A stretch of 64,000 nt of DNA from Oleidesulfovibrio sp964593925 (lineage in GTDB: Bacteria > Desulfobacterota > Desulfovibrionia > Desulfovibrionales > Desulfovibrionaceae), in contig CAZQKM010000002.1 of assembly GCA_964593925.1 (NCBI GenBank), positions 1 to 64,000 on the forward strand, read 5' to 3'. Shown here in pieces: positions 1 to 8,798 of this stretch. Position 1 is the first letter of the stretch. Every line of letters begins with the position of its first letter. Under the pieces are notes generated by a model, which was given only the letters and a program-made list of their open reading frames with translations, did not search any database and was not told the origin of the DNA. The position numbers and the translations under genes were made by a program.

Positions 1-380
1 ACAGCCATCAGAAAGCTTGCTGTGCATGTCGGGTGGATTATGCAGGGGTCTTAAGATATAGTGAGGCGTCAGGGTGTTGTGCCCTGTCCTCTTGCGTGCA
101 TGTGTATGGCTATGCCGTCGTTGCATGGCTCCTCTGGTTTTTTTCATGGGGTAGGTATTCGGAAATATTTAGGCGCATCTTGCGTGCGTTTTTGGTATGC
201 GCCCTCTGCCCGGCTTCCTGTCTGGCTATTTAGTGTACATGCCCTGTTTGCCCCTTGTCTTGAACTTTCGGGGCAACAAGCAGTTGGCTTGGTTACTTGT
301 TTTGGTTTTTAAATAGGTCCGCGGGTGCATGCGAGGTGTTGTGGAGCTCCATGTCTGCAATTTCTTCAAAAGGTATGCCT
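1..380. other. No recognisable gene at left edge
   Basis: I see no convincing coding region, RNA or repeat here. The open frames on the plus strand (33-312) are rich in Cys, Trp and Leu without any family pattern and lack a good ribosome binding site. The stretch lies downstream of the broken FAD subunit gene that reads leftwards from 1719, so it may hold further decayed material. Confidence 0.4.
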
Positions 381-1719
381 TTAAGGGGGGGGGATGGAAA
401 GGTGGCCTACACTATCCGGTGTGGTTTGCAGTGTATGAGCGACGACTTCGGCTAACCCCGGGCCACACATCCTGCCTTGGCAGGGGCCCATGCCACAGCG
501 GGTAAGAATTTTGACCTCATTCAGGTCATGTGCGCCTTGGCGGACCGTTTCACGCACCTTGCCTACGGTCACATTTTCGCAGCGGCAGAGAACGGTGCTG
601 TCAGCGAATGTCAGAAAAGATTGCGTGGGAGCGTACAGAGTATCCACAAAGGGCCGTGGGTGGCTCTCCCATTGCATGGCCTTGCGCAGAGGCCTAGCCA
701 GCGCATCCCGCTCATATTCGGGGATGAGGCCAAAGCATTTTGCCACCTCTAGCGCCGCTAACTCTCCTTTGTATTGAGCTGTAAGCGCACCGGAGACAGA
801 GGTGCCATCACCGGCTGCAAAAATACCTTCATGATTGGTACGTCCCCATTCGTCGCACTCTGGATACCAGTAGCGTTGGCAATTGTTCCACCGCATATGG
901 CAACCAACCTGGCGGAAAATATGTGTGCTGGGAATAACTCCAAAATGTAGAAATAGCATATCTGCATCAAAGGCATATTTTTTGGAGCGGCAGGCTGCTT
1001 CCACACGCTCCAGCCGTGTCGCCCCGAAGGCGTCAATGGATTGTATGCCTTTATGGTACGGCACTTTGGAGCGGTGGATTTTTTGTAGCATGGAGATGCC
1101 TTTCCGCAAAAAGTCTGGGCGCAGCATGGCTTTGGGGGCATGGGGCAGCGCGGCTACTTGCGGAAGCTTGGGCGTGGTATCAAGAATGGCAGCAATGTGA
1201 ACGTTTTTTTTTGATAAGTTGGGAGGCCTCCAGCAACAGTAGGGGACCACTGCCTGCTAGTACGACCCTGCCTTTTGGCACCAGGCATGCCTCTTTGGCA
1301 AGGTTGTTGGCGGCACCTACCCCCATGACGCCGGGAAGCGTCCAGCCCTGGATTGGTACTGGGCGTTCCATGGCGCCTGTGGCAATAATAATGTAATTGG
1401 CGCGCAGCTGTGTGGAGATACCTTTGCGAGAATAGCATATGTGCCCGTCTGCCTCTACCTGCCATGCTGTGGCACCGTTCAGGTATTTCGTCCCACTTGC
1501 TTTAAAGCGGATAGCCAGCTTCGCTCCCTTGGCATACTCCTCGCCCATGAGCGCTATATTGCTGGTAGGGGCGTTTTCTATATTGCGATATATTTGGCCG
1601 CCGACATGTTGTTGCTCATCAAGGAGCAGTATGTCTAATCCCATTTCTCCAAGGGTCGCTGCTGCTGCCATGCCCGCCGGCCCAGCGCCAATGACAATAA
1701 CGTCGTGATGCCTAGTCAT
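381..1719 (-). pseudogene. FAD/NAD(P)-dependent oxidoreductase with BFD-like [2Fe-2S] domain, frameshifted
   Basis: This resembles the alpha subunit of opine oxidase, hydrogen cyanide synthase (HcnB) or D-hydroxyproline dehydrogenase. The N-terminal part (start ATG at 1719) has the Rossmann motif VIGAGPAGMAAA and the segment IIATGAMERPVP. The C-terminal part has the second FAD motif (GIFAAGDGTSVSGA) and a cysteine-rich BFD-type domain (CRCENVTVGKVRETV, then C-x4-C-x4-C). The two parts lie in different frames. The break falls in a run of nine A (plus-strand T, 1204-1212). Eight A would join QLIKKN to VHIAAILDTTPKL. It is the last gene of a tight three-gene operon. Either it is a pseudogene, or the tract slips in transcription, or the base is a sequencing error. 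The family call is firm and the exact substrate is unknown. Confidence 0.8.
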
Positions 1720-2007
1720 ACGATTCTCCTGCCTCGAAAAACCGGCGCTCGATGATCATATTTTTTTCTACAGGCGTCATACAGGCTTGTTTTTTATGCC
1801 ATTGATTTCCATCAGGCACTCGTAACAGACTCCCATGAGGCAGTGTGGCCCGCAGGGTTTGCCGCTGGAGAGTGAACGACGGGAAGCCATCTTGCCGATA
1901 CTCAGAAGAGCCGCAGCTACGTTTATACCGACAGGCAGCTCAATCCTGTTGCCATCCAGTATCACGGGCACCATGTCAGTGATACAGTCTATATCTTGTT
2001 TAAACAT
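1712..2007 (-). pseudogene. Small [2Fe-2S] ferredoxin-type subunit of an amino-acid/opine dehydrogenase, frameshifted
   Basis: This resembles HcnA or the gamma subunit of D-hydroxyproline dehydrogenase, a plant-type ferredoxin of about 100 residues. The start ATG at 2007 overlaps the stop of the upstream oxidase gene by 8 bases. The cluster motif is visible as CGPHCLMGVCYECL. The frame as given stops early, after NGIKNKPV at 1777. One extra A in the six-A run (plus 1791-1796) would restore QACMTPVEKNMIIERRFFEAGES. That contains the family's conserved ACMTPV motif and brings the stop to 1712, overlapping the next gene's start by 8 bases. The restored product would have 98 residues. This is the second homopolymer indel in the same operon, which suggests loss of function. 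Confidence 0.75.
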
Positions 2008-2704
2008 TGAAACGTCCGTTGTTGAAATGAGAGAGTTGCTCCGGCATATCACCGCCCTGTATCCAGGGGGCCACATGTGTGGTGTGTAACGGTGCCAGGG
2101 AAACAGCACTGTGCATTGTCATGACATGAATATTATCGTGCCCTGGCAGAGTGTCATAGGTAGGGCAGCCATCTGGCGTCATGACGCGGACAGCACCCCA
2201 TGCGCGAACCCAGTTAACCTGCGCGAGGGTGGGGAACAGGGCAATGGCATTACGTGCTTGATTACGCATGGCCTCTGGAGTTACGCGGATATCGTGTGCG
2301 GTGTCTTCGGTGGAAAGGCCGAGCATGAATGTACCGTCTTGTGTTTGGCGGACAGCCAGGCAAGGAAAAGGAAGTACTTTTTTGCAGCGTTCCGTGACCA
2401 TGAGCTGGCCTCGTTGTGGGTAGATCTGCAGGTGCATGCCGTGCGGAGCCAGCAAACGAGGGGTGCCATGGCCGGTGGCAATAACCAGTTTATGGCATTG
2501 ATAAGAACCTCTTGCGGTTTTTACCGTAACCGTATTTTTGTGGGGTTCAATGGCAGTGACAAGGCGCCCTGCTTTGAATGTACCGCCTTTTTGTTGGAAT
2601 GCCTGACGCAGTGCACCAAGCAGGGCGAGGGGGTTTACGTGTCCTTGCTCAGGGGTGTACATGGCACCGGCCACGTTTTCACCCAGTTCCATTTGGGGGA
2701 TCAT
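2000..2704 (-). pseudogene. D-amino-acid/opine-type oxidase (DAO family), N-terminus deleted
   Basis: Only the C-terminal two thirds of a DAO-fold flavoprotein (beta-subunit, HcnC-like) remain. The substrate-domain region after MYTPEQGHVNPLALLGAL, the segment KLVIATGHGT, and the C-terminal VRVMTPDGCPTYDTLPGHDNIHVMT region are recognisable. The family normally has about 370-400 residues and begins with a GxGxxG FAD-binding motif, which is absent. In this frame the sequence is open upstream only as far as a TAG at about 2727. Just upstream, in another frame, lies the beginning of a TRAP permease, so a deletion seems to have joined the two genes. The stop overlaps the start of the [2Fe-2S] gene. 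Confidence 0.8.
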
Positions 2705-2720
2705 ATCGGCAAACTCTTGC

Positions 2721-2849
2721 CTACACTAGCAGCTCTTCTATCCCCATGAGCGGTTGTTTGAGGATATAGCGCCATAAGACCTGAATAAACTGCATCAGTG
2801 CCACTGAACTGAGTAGAAATGTTAGCGCATAGCGAAAAAATCGCTCCAT
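2721..2849 (-). pseudogene. N-terminal fragment of a TRAP transporter small permease (DctQ-type)
   Basis: A 42-codon frame starts with ATG at 2849, with GGAG seven bases upstream. It reads MERFFRYALTFLLSS and continues to VLWRYILKQPLMGIEELL before a TAG at 2721. A hydrophobic helix followed by F-x-Q-V-x-x-R-Y-x-L-x-x-P-L-x-x-x-E-E-L is the hallmark of the first part of DctQ/TRAP small subunits, which usually have about 160 residues. The frame breaks exactly where the headless oxidase starts. I read this as the left part of a deletion that removed the rest of the transporter and the oxidase N-terminus. It is too short for automatic gene calling. Confidence 0.65.
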
Positions 2850-3345
2850 AGTATCTCCGGGTACATGTGCTTTTTATGGGGTGGGCTTCCTTGGAGTCTG
2901 AACCTGGTAAAGCAATTTTTGTTCCGGGCTTATTACGTTCATGCAAAATTGTATGGCTTTTGTAGTTAGAATATTTTGAAATAATTTTTATTATAGTATG
3001 TCATGTCGTATTATTGTTCTCGTATGTGGCAAGGAATATATTGGTCTATTTTTTGAGAACGATGTTGATACTGTCTTGTTTTGAGACTGTATCCAGAGGG
3101 GATATAAAAAAATATATTGTATTTTAAGATCGTTGTGGTGTGTGTCATTTTGATTCATGTCTTATAATGAGAGTGCATGGTCGCCGTTTTTTGTTGTGGC
3201 TGAAGAAGGGTGGAAAAGGATGGGAAGTCTTGCCGTATAGGTTGTGATATGCTCTAATAGATTGATATAAAATGGGTAAGGTGTCGCTGGGCTGCCTGTT
3301 TTGCGCTGGCTTATTTTGAGACTTTGACGGTCTGTGGAGGAAGTT
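2850..3345. other. AT-rich intergenic stretch between decayed operon and its regulator
   Basis: About 500 bases lie between the divergent catabolic remnant and the regulator remnant. Roughly the right two thirds (from about 2940) are clearly AT-rich. I found no gene. I looked for a -24/-12 (sigma-54) promoter, which the regulator family would predict, and saw no clean GG-N10-GC match. Confidence 0.4.
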
Positions 3346-4014
3346 ATGGAAGTGGGTAAGGTTATTGATGCTGTTACCATGTCAAAGCTCATTGCAGAGT
3401 CGCGTTGGCGGTCGTATGAGAACGGTATTAATCCTTCAATGCGTGATCCCCACCAGCAGCAGCTATCTCCGCTTGAGCTTTCGGAACGTAAGCGAGAGAA
3501 TGAATATCTGCTTAACGTTATATTGTCTCAATTTGAGGAATGCTACGACTTGTTGTCTCCTGAACATTTTATTATCGCCATGGTGGATTGTGAGGGCTAC
3601 ATTCTGCATATGGCCGGCAGCGAACAGCTAAAGAGTGAGTTTGCAGAGCGTAACTGTGCCCCGGGTTTTCGCTGGCGTGAGGAAGATGTGGGCACTACGG
3701 CCATCAGTCTGTGCCTGAAGCATAAGCTGCCTATACAGCTTATGGGGCAGGAGCATTTTTGTGAGGCGGCGCATAGGCAGACCAGTGCCGCAGCCCCCAT
3801 ATTTGGTGAGCATTTGCCGACTTCCAGGCCCAGGATAAAAGCAGGGCCGCTTGAAGCCATGGAGCGGGAGATGATTCAGGCCACTTTGCAGCAGACAGAG
3901 GGAAACATGGTACAGGCCGCAGGTATACTGGGCATTTCGCGTGCTACGCTGTACCGAAAAGTCAAGACGTACAGCGCCACTCGTCTAACCACCCCAGCAG
4001 GGCGCTCGGACTAG
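3346..4014 (+). pseudogene. AcoR-like sigma-54 regulator lacking its AAA+ domain (in-frame deletion)
   Basis: The start ATG at 3346 has GGAGG five bases upstream; a GTG at 3334 is also possible. The first ~155 residues look like the N-terminal and GAF region of AcoR-family enhancer-binding proteins (LLSPEHFIIAMVDCEGYIL, WREEDVGTTAISLCL, CEAAHRQTSAAAPIFG). After only about 20 linker residues (HLPTSRPR) comes a Fis-type helix-turn-helix (EGNMVQAAGILGISRATLYRKVK). The central AAA+ ATPase module of about 240 residues, with Walker A and the GAFTGA loop, is entirely missing, and the frame is intact across the junction. The product could bind DNA and perhaps effector but could not activate sigma-54 polymerase. 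It probably controlled the divergent decayed operon. Whether it is expressed as a mini-regulator is unknown. Confidence 0.75.
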
Positions 4015-4414
4015 AGCCGTACGCCTTGCGCGAAGGAAAGCCGAAGTATTTTGGTATGGATATTGTCGGGGTGCAGAGGCTAGGCCGTATCCTGGACCGT
4101 AGGATCATATAGGCGGCGTTGTTGTGGCTCTGCATGGGGCTGAAAATTCAGGGGCGGCGTGATGCAGCGTTTTGATCGTAAAATGTATGAAAGCGGACCG
4201 AGGCGTGTCTAGCCAAGGGATATGACATGCAATGTGCAATGGAGTCTTGCGCCGTTTTCTGAAGAATGGCCTTGCATAATCCGGTAGACCTGGGGCTAAA
4301 GGGGGTGCTGCCGTACATGGAGCAGCGTGGAGGCTGTTCCGTTTTCTACTCTGCGGTGCGTGTTGTAAGGTTTTCAAACAGGCTGCCGGAGCGTTCAGCA
4401 AACAAATTTTTATT
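4015..4414. other. Intergenic stretch, no gene recognised
   Basis: Four hundred bases separate the regulator remnant from larC. The only long open frame (4105-4422, minus) is rich in Pro, Ala and His and looks like noise. No terminator or clear promoter stands out. larC starts without an obvious Shine-Dalgarno sequence. Confidence 0.4.
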
Positions 4415-5647
4415 ATGAACATACTCTATTATGATTGCTTTGCCGGTATCAGCGGTGACATGAATCTTGCCGCCATGATTGACCTTGGGGTTGATCAGTT
4501 ATTTTTGCAGGCCGAACTGGATAAGCTGGGGCTGTCCAGAGAATTTGAACTGGTTGTATCCAGAGATGCGCGTGGCGGTATCCAGGGGGCACGCGTGGAG
4601 GTTCGTCTGCTATCTGGACAGTGCGTATGCAGCCATGGGCATGGCTCCGATGACTGCCAGTCTGTAAAAAATATGGCTGTTGCAGGTGAGGCCGCGCGTA
4701 GTTTTGCGGATATTCGCACTATTCTTATGACCAGTATGCTGAACGAGGCCGTCAGGGAGACCAGTCTGGGCATTTTTCGCAGATTGGCAGAGGCTGAAGC
4801 AAAGGTGCATGGCACCTCTGTGGATGCGGTGCATTTTCATGAGGTCGGGGGCATGGATGCCATTGTGGATATCGTAGGCGCTGCTGTTTGCTACCACTAT
4901 CTGGGGGTGGATGCGGTGTGGTCTTCGCCCCTCGAGTTGGGAAGCGGCATAGCGTATTGTGCCCATGGTACTATTCCTGTGCCGGCACCTGCCACGGTGG
5001 AGATCTTGCATGGTATTCCGACCACGCGTGGAGCAACGGATCACGAGGCTACTACGCCTACAGGGGCGGCAATTCTTGCGGCATTGGTCGACACATTCAC
5101 CACGTCTCCGGCCATGACTGTAACAAAAACAGGTTATGGGGTCGGGCATCGCGTGACAGACGTGCCCAATCTGGTACGGGTTCATCTTGCCACAGTGGAA
5201 GCGGACACAAGGGAGGCGACGAAGCAGGTCTGCTTGCTGCAATGCAATATCGACGACATGACTGGTGAGCAGCTTGGCGACGTGATGGAGCTTTTTATGG
5301 ATAGCGGGGCCATGGACGTACACTTTACTGCCATTATGATGAAAAAGAATCGTCCGGGGACCCAGATATCTTTACTGTGTCCAGAGTATGAAGCAGCAAA
5401 ATTCAAGGAATTGTTGTTTCGTCACACCACGACCCTGGGAGTGAAGAGTTTTTTGTTGAAAAGAACAGCTCTGGATCGCTGTTACAGCCGTATCAAGACT
5501 CCATATGGCCCGCTTACTATCAAAAAAGCTCTTTTAGGCGGTAAGGTTGTGCATTCCAAGCCCGAGTACGAAGAATGCAAGAACATTGCGCGGCGTAACA
5601 ACATTCCCCTGTTGGAGGTTTACGCCGCTGTAGCCCGGCAGGAGTAA
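4415..5647 (+). CDS. larC: Nickel-pincer cofactor biosynthesis protein LarC (single uninterrupted frame)
   Basis: LarC is the CTP-dependent nickel insertase (cyclometallase) that completes the nickel-pincer nucleotide cofactor of lactate racemase. The 410-residue protein begins MNILYYDCFAGISGDMNLAA, typical of the family. It has the conserved HFHEVGGMDAIVDIVGA segment near residue 140 and the second-domain motif CNIDDMTGEQLG near residue 275. In Lactobacillus plantarum larC is split into larC1 and larC2 by a programmed frameshift. Here both parts are in one frame. It is the first gene of a larC-larE-larB operon, three bases from larE. No larA lies in the window, so the client racemase must be encoded elsewhere. 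Confidence 0.93.
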   Translation: MNILYYDCFAGISGDMNLAAMIDLGVDQLFLQAELDKLGLSREFELVVSRDARGGIQGARVEVRLLSGQCVCSHGHGSDDCQSVKNMAVAGEAARSFADIRTILMTSMLNEAVRETSLGIFRRLAEAEAKVHGTSVDAVHFHEVGGMDAIVDIVGAAVCYHYLGVDAVWSSPLELGSGIAYCAHGTIPVPAPATVEILHGIPTTRGATDHEATTPTGAAILAALVDTFTTSPAMTVTKTGYGVGHRVTDVPNLVRVHLATVEADTREATKQVCLLQCNIDDMTGEQLGDVMELFMDSGAMDVHFTAIMMKKNRPGTQISLLCPEYEAAKFKELLFRHTTTLGVKSFLLKRTALDRCYSRIKTPYGPLTIKKALLGGKVVHSKPEYEECKNIARRNNIPLLEVYAAVARQE

Positions 5648-5650
5648 GCC

Positions 5651-6460
5651 ATGCTCCACTCGGTACAGAAAGAGAAGTATGCATGCCTGCTGGAGGGCTT
5701 GCGTGGTATGGAGCGGGTGTTGGTGGCCTTTTCCGGCGGAGTGGACAGTACTTTTTTGTTGCATGCGGCCATTGAGGCATTATCGGGCGGCGTTTTTGCT
5801 GTTACTTTTGCCGCGCCCTATACCCCTTGCGAAGAGGTGGAGGGCGCCAAGACCATGGCGCAGGCTTTTGGTGTCAGACACCATGTTGTTGAACTGGGTA
5901 TGCCGGAGGAACTGCGCAATAATCCCCCTGAACGTTGCTACCTGTGCAAAAAAATATTTTTGGGCACCCTAGTGGATATAGCCCGTAAATCCGCGATTAT
6001 CCATGTATTGGACGGTAGTAATGTGGATGACCTGCAAGACTACAGACCGGGAGGGCGAGCACTCAGGGAGTTGGGTGTGAAGAGTCCTCTGCTGGATGCA
6101 GGGTTGACCAAACAGGATATCCGCGACATCTCCAGATACTATACCCTTTCCACATGGGATCGGCCTGCAGGGAGCTGTTTGCTCACCCGCCTTCCGCACG
6201 ACACGGCTGTCACCGAAAGGGAGCTGGCCCGCATTGAAGCGGGCGAGCGTTTTTTGAGGTCAGTGGGCTTTCCGACGGTGCGTTTACGCAGTCATGGAGA
6301 TCTGGCCCGTATAGAGATTCCGCACACATCTTTGGTGGCTCTGCTTGAAGCGGAAGCAATATATGGAGTTGATGACCAACTGAAAGCATTAGGGTACAGG
6401 CATGTTACCCTTGACTTGGGCGGGTATTGCATGGGTAGCCTCAACAAACCGAATGCCTGA
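5651..6460 (+). CDS. larE: ATP-dependent sacrificial sulfur transferase LarE
   Basis: LarE adenylates the carboxylates of the pyridinium dicarboxylate intermediate and supplies sulfur for the pincer cofactor. The 269-residue protein has the PP-loop SGGVDST at residues 28-34. A cysteine at residue 176 (PAGSCLLTRLP) falls at the number of the sacrificial Cys176 of Lactobacillus LarE. Cysteines also occur in ERCYLCKKIF (96 and 99). Only one cysteine lies in the 176 region, so I expect the single-use sacrificial mechanism rather than the [4Fe-4S] type. The gene follows larC by three bases. Confidence 0.93.
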   Translation: MLHSVQKEKYACLLEGLRGMERVLVAFSGGVDSTFLLHAAIEALSGGVFAVTFAAPYTPCEEVEGAKTMAQAFGVRHHVVELGMPEELRNNPPERCYLCKKIFLGTLVDIARKSAIIHVLDGSNVDDLQDYRPGGRALRELGVKSPLLDAGLTKQDIRDISRYYTLSTWDRPAGSCLLTRLPHDTAVTERELARIEAGERFLRSVGFPTVRLRSHGDLARIEIPHTSLVALLEAEAIYGVDDQLKALGYRHVTLDLGGYCMGSLNKPNA

Positions 6461-6479
6461 CCATATGGGAGAAAAACAT

Positions 6480-7220
6480 ATGGGGACCTCTTTGCATGAC
6501 ATACTGACCGAAATCAAATGCGGTGCGCTTGGCGTTGATGATGGTGTGGAGCGATTACGCAACCTTTTGTATATGGATCTTGGACATACCAAATTCGATG
6601 TGCACCGTGCTTTGCGTATGGGCTTTCCGGAGGTGGTTTACGGAGAGGGCAAATCACCGGAGCAGGTTGGCGATATTTTTATCCGGGCAGGTGAACACGC
6701 TAATGTTCTTGCCACTCGTGTTTCGCCCCAGACTGCCGAGTATGTATGGTCCGTGTGCCCTGATGCGGTGTATACCCCCATGGCCGGAACACTGACTCTC
6801 ACCAGGAAGTCCATTGTCCGTAAGGAAGGTGAGATTGCCATTATCACAGCGGGAACATCGGATCTTGCTGTGGCTGAAGAGGCTCGTGTGACTTGTGAGA
6901 TGCTTGGTTCCGGTGCCAGGATTTTTCCCGATGTGGGAGTGGCGGGTATCCACCGCCTGCTGGACAAGCTGGACGAGATACGCAAGGCTCGGGTGCTCAT
7001 CGTTGTGGCAGGGATGGAAGGTGCGCTTGTAAGTGTCATTGGTGGCCTTGTTTCCCAGCCTGTGGTGGCGGTACCCACCTCTGTGGGCTATGGGGCTTCT
7101 TTTTCCGGCTTGTCGGCATTGCTCGGTATGCTTACCTCCTGTGCCAGTGGGGTGACTGTGGTCAATATAGATAACGGTTTTGGAGCTGCTTGCGCTGCCT
7201 GCAGGATCAACAATCTTTAA
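6480..7220 (+). CDS. larB: Pyridinium-3,5-biscarboxylic acid mononucleotide synthase LarB
   Basis: LarB carboxylates and hydrolyses nicotinic acid adenine dinucleotide in the first step of nickel-pincer cofactor synthesis. The 246-residue product has the PurE-like C-terminal half of the family (IAIITAGTSDLAVAEEARVT and the glycine-rich VVAGMEGALVSVIGGLV). I chose ATG 6480 because GGGAG lies eight bases upstream. Longer starts (6402, 6453) would overlap larE, and the protein from 6480 has the usual length. It ends the larCEB operon. Confidence 0.92.
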   Translation: MGTSLHDILTEIKCGALGVDDGVERLRNLLYMDLGHTKFDVHRALRMGFPEVVYGEGKSPEQVGDIFIRAGEHANVLATRVSPQTAEYVWSVCPDAVYTPMAGTLTLTRKSIVRKEGEIAIITAGTSDLAVAEEARVTCEMLGSGARIFPDVGVAGIHRLLDKLDEIRKARVLIVVAGMEGALVSVIGGLVSQPVVAVPTSVGYGASFSGLSALLGMLTSCASGVTVVNIDNGFGAACAACRINNL

Positions 7221-7310
7221 TGGATAAGCTGGGCTGCCCGATTTCGATATGGCTTTAGAAATCTGTCCTGTATGGTACTGCTCATTGTGCCTGACCAGCA
7301 TTCAGAATTT

Positions 7311-7757
7311 TTATTTTTGATACTCCTTTATGGTTTGCCAGAGCAACGGCGCGGCATCTGACAAGGCACAGGGAACGAACATAAGTGTATTCAGTGTTTC
7401 TGCATGCCCTTGGCTGCCCCCTCGCCAGTTTACGCCAAGCTCATCTTTGTACGATTGTTTGTAGCGGTTATTTGGTGCAGGTAGCGCGTATGAGGTCGTG
7501 ATGGCTACATCCATACCAATGATGTCGCCGGCTACAAGGGTGAGACCTTCAAAGGGCAATGGATTCTCAACAGATTTTTCCGTAGCCCTTTTCATTGTTG
7601 TTTTGATAAGTTTATCAGGCTGCTGGCAGGTCACACCTCGGGTAAGCGTGGGTAGCTGTCGAGCATCCTTGCCAACGGAATATTCTTTGGGCACGGTGGG
7701 TAAGGTACAGCCGGCTGCCGTTGCTTGCGGTGTACGTATCGTCTGCTGATGGAGCAT
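7311..7757 (-). CDS. Hypothetical protein, possibly a lipoprotein remnant
   Basis: The region 7221-8146 has no recognised gene. The part most like coding is this minus-strand frame. From ATG 7757 it reads a TAAGC segment that resembles a lipobox, though without a hydrophobic signal in front of it. It then reads a plausible soluble domain (KLIKTTMKRATEKSV, GLTLVAGDIIGMDVAI, SYKDELGVNWRGGSQGHAE). The frame stays open back to 8087, but that upstream part is His/Thr-rich and looks random. It could be a decayed gene whose signal peptide has shifted frame. I do not recognise a family. Confidence 0.3.
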   Translation of the reverse strand: MLHQQTIRTPQATAAGCTLPTVPKEYSVGKDARQLPTLTRGVTCQQPDKLIKTTMKRATEKSVENPLPFEGLTLVAGDIIGMDVAITTSYALPAPNNRYKQSYKDELGVNWRGGSQGHAETLNTLMFVPCALSDAAPLLWQTIKEYQK

Positions 7758-8146
7758 AAAAGTATGGCCTGAGCATCTGTAAGGGCAGGACATTCCATGG
7801 TCGAGGTATGTAAAAAATGTAGGCAAGGCGTAGGCTAGCACCACGTTGCAATGTCTGGAAATGGTGCTGTATAGGTATATGAAGAGAGTGCTGGTTTGGT
7901 GACCGGCATTGTGATCAGTCTGTCCACCTATGCGAGGGTGTGTTGCTGCCATTATTGGATACACCCCGGCGGGTGCAGATAAGACAAGTTTTGCATCTGC
8001 CCAGAGTTGTTGCTTGCCAGGGGTAAAAGGTAGGGCGTGATGTGTGCCTTGTTTGCTGAAAGTGCAGTGCCTTATCTGGAGTAGCAATGGGAATACCGCG
8101 TAGGTGGGTGATTTTTTTATGCCAACAATGCAGTCAGGAGTACAAG

Positions 8147-8452
8147 GTGATTAAGCATATTGTCTGGTTTACGTTGAAGGAAGAGGCCGAGGGAGCTACT
8201 GCCGCGGAAAATGCTGTTGAAATGGTACGTATGCTCAGGGGACTTGTAGGGCGTATTTCTTCTTTGAAGCAGCTTGAGGTCTCCTCAGAGGTTTTGGATA
8301 CTTCTACCGAAGAGGTGGGGGTTGTTTTGCAGTCTGTTCATGATGATGTAGAGGGGCTGCATACCTATGCTGTACATCCAGAGCACCAGAAATGTGTAGC
8401 TTTTATCAAAAAAGTCATCGCCTCTCGCAAAGTCATTGATTATGTGGTGTAG
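8147..8452 (+). CDS. Dabb-family (stress-responsive alpha/beta-barrel) protein
   Basis: A 101-residue protein beginning (M)IKHIVWFTLKEEAEG, the typical opening of Dabb ferredoxin-like dimeric barrels. The late His pair in YAVHPEHQKCVAFIKKV is the usual family signature. The start is GTG 8147, with AGGAG six bases upstream. The frame is open further left to 8087 but that extension is not family-like. The family contains plant stress proteins, some decarboxylase-like enzymes and many uncharacterised bacterial members. No function can be assigned from the neighbours. Confidence 0.85.
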   Translation: MIKHIVWFTLKEEAEGATAAENAVEMVRMLRGLVGRISSLKQLEVSSEVLDTSTEEVGVVLQSVHDDVEGLHTYAVHPEHQKCVAFIKKVIASRKVIDYVV

Positions 8453-8798
8453 TCTTTGGGGGAAAGGGGCAGAAGATCTGCCTTCCCTTTGCCACAAGCG
8501 TATGTTTTGATGCTGGGCAATATTGTATGCCATGTGGCCGGCATGCTCTGGTGTATGCCAAATGTAATATGCATCTTGCGGGCATGTCTTTTCAAGCCAG
8601 TGGTAGCCGTCTGGGTGCGAGCTTTGGAGCGTAGCTGGCAATGAGCAGGCAGCAGGCTTTTGGTCGCATGCGTTGGGGCATGTTTTTTTGCCATGTTGGT
8701 ATGCAAGGGCTTGGGCGTCAGTACAGTGGCTGTGGGTAGTCTGTTTTTTGTTTGATAAGAACCATGCACTGCAATATGGATGCGGTGCATGGCCGTGG
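8453..8798. other. Intergenic stretch, nothing recognised
   Basis: About 350 bases between the convergent Dabb gene and radical SAM gene. Frames are open on both strands but none has a family pattern or a convincing start. No strong hairpin with a T-tract was found. Confidence 0.4.

Noticed and set aside
4415..5647. Programmed frameshift in larC
   Set aside because: Both LarC parts lie in a single continuous frame, so no shift is needed.
7758..8087. N-terminal extension of the minus-strand frame at 7311
   Set aside because: His/Thr/Gln-rich text without any domain pattern, typical of non-coding frames in this genome.
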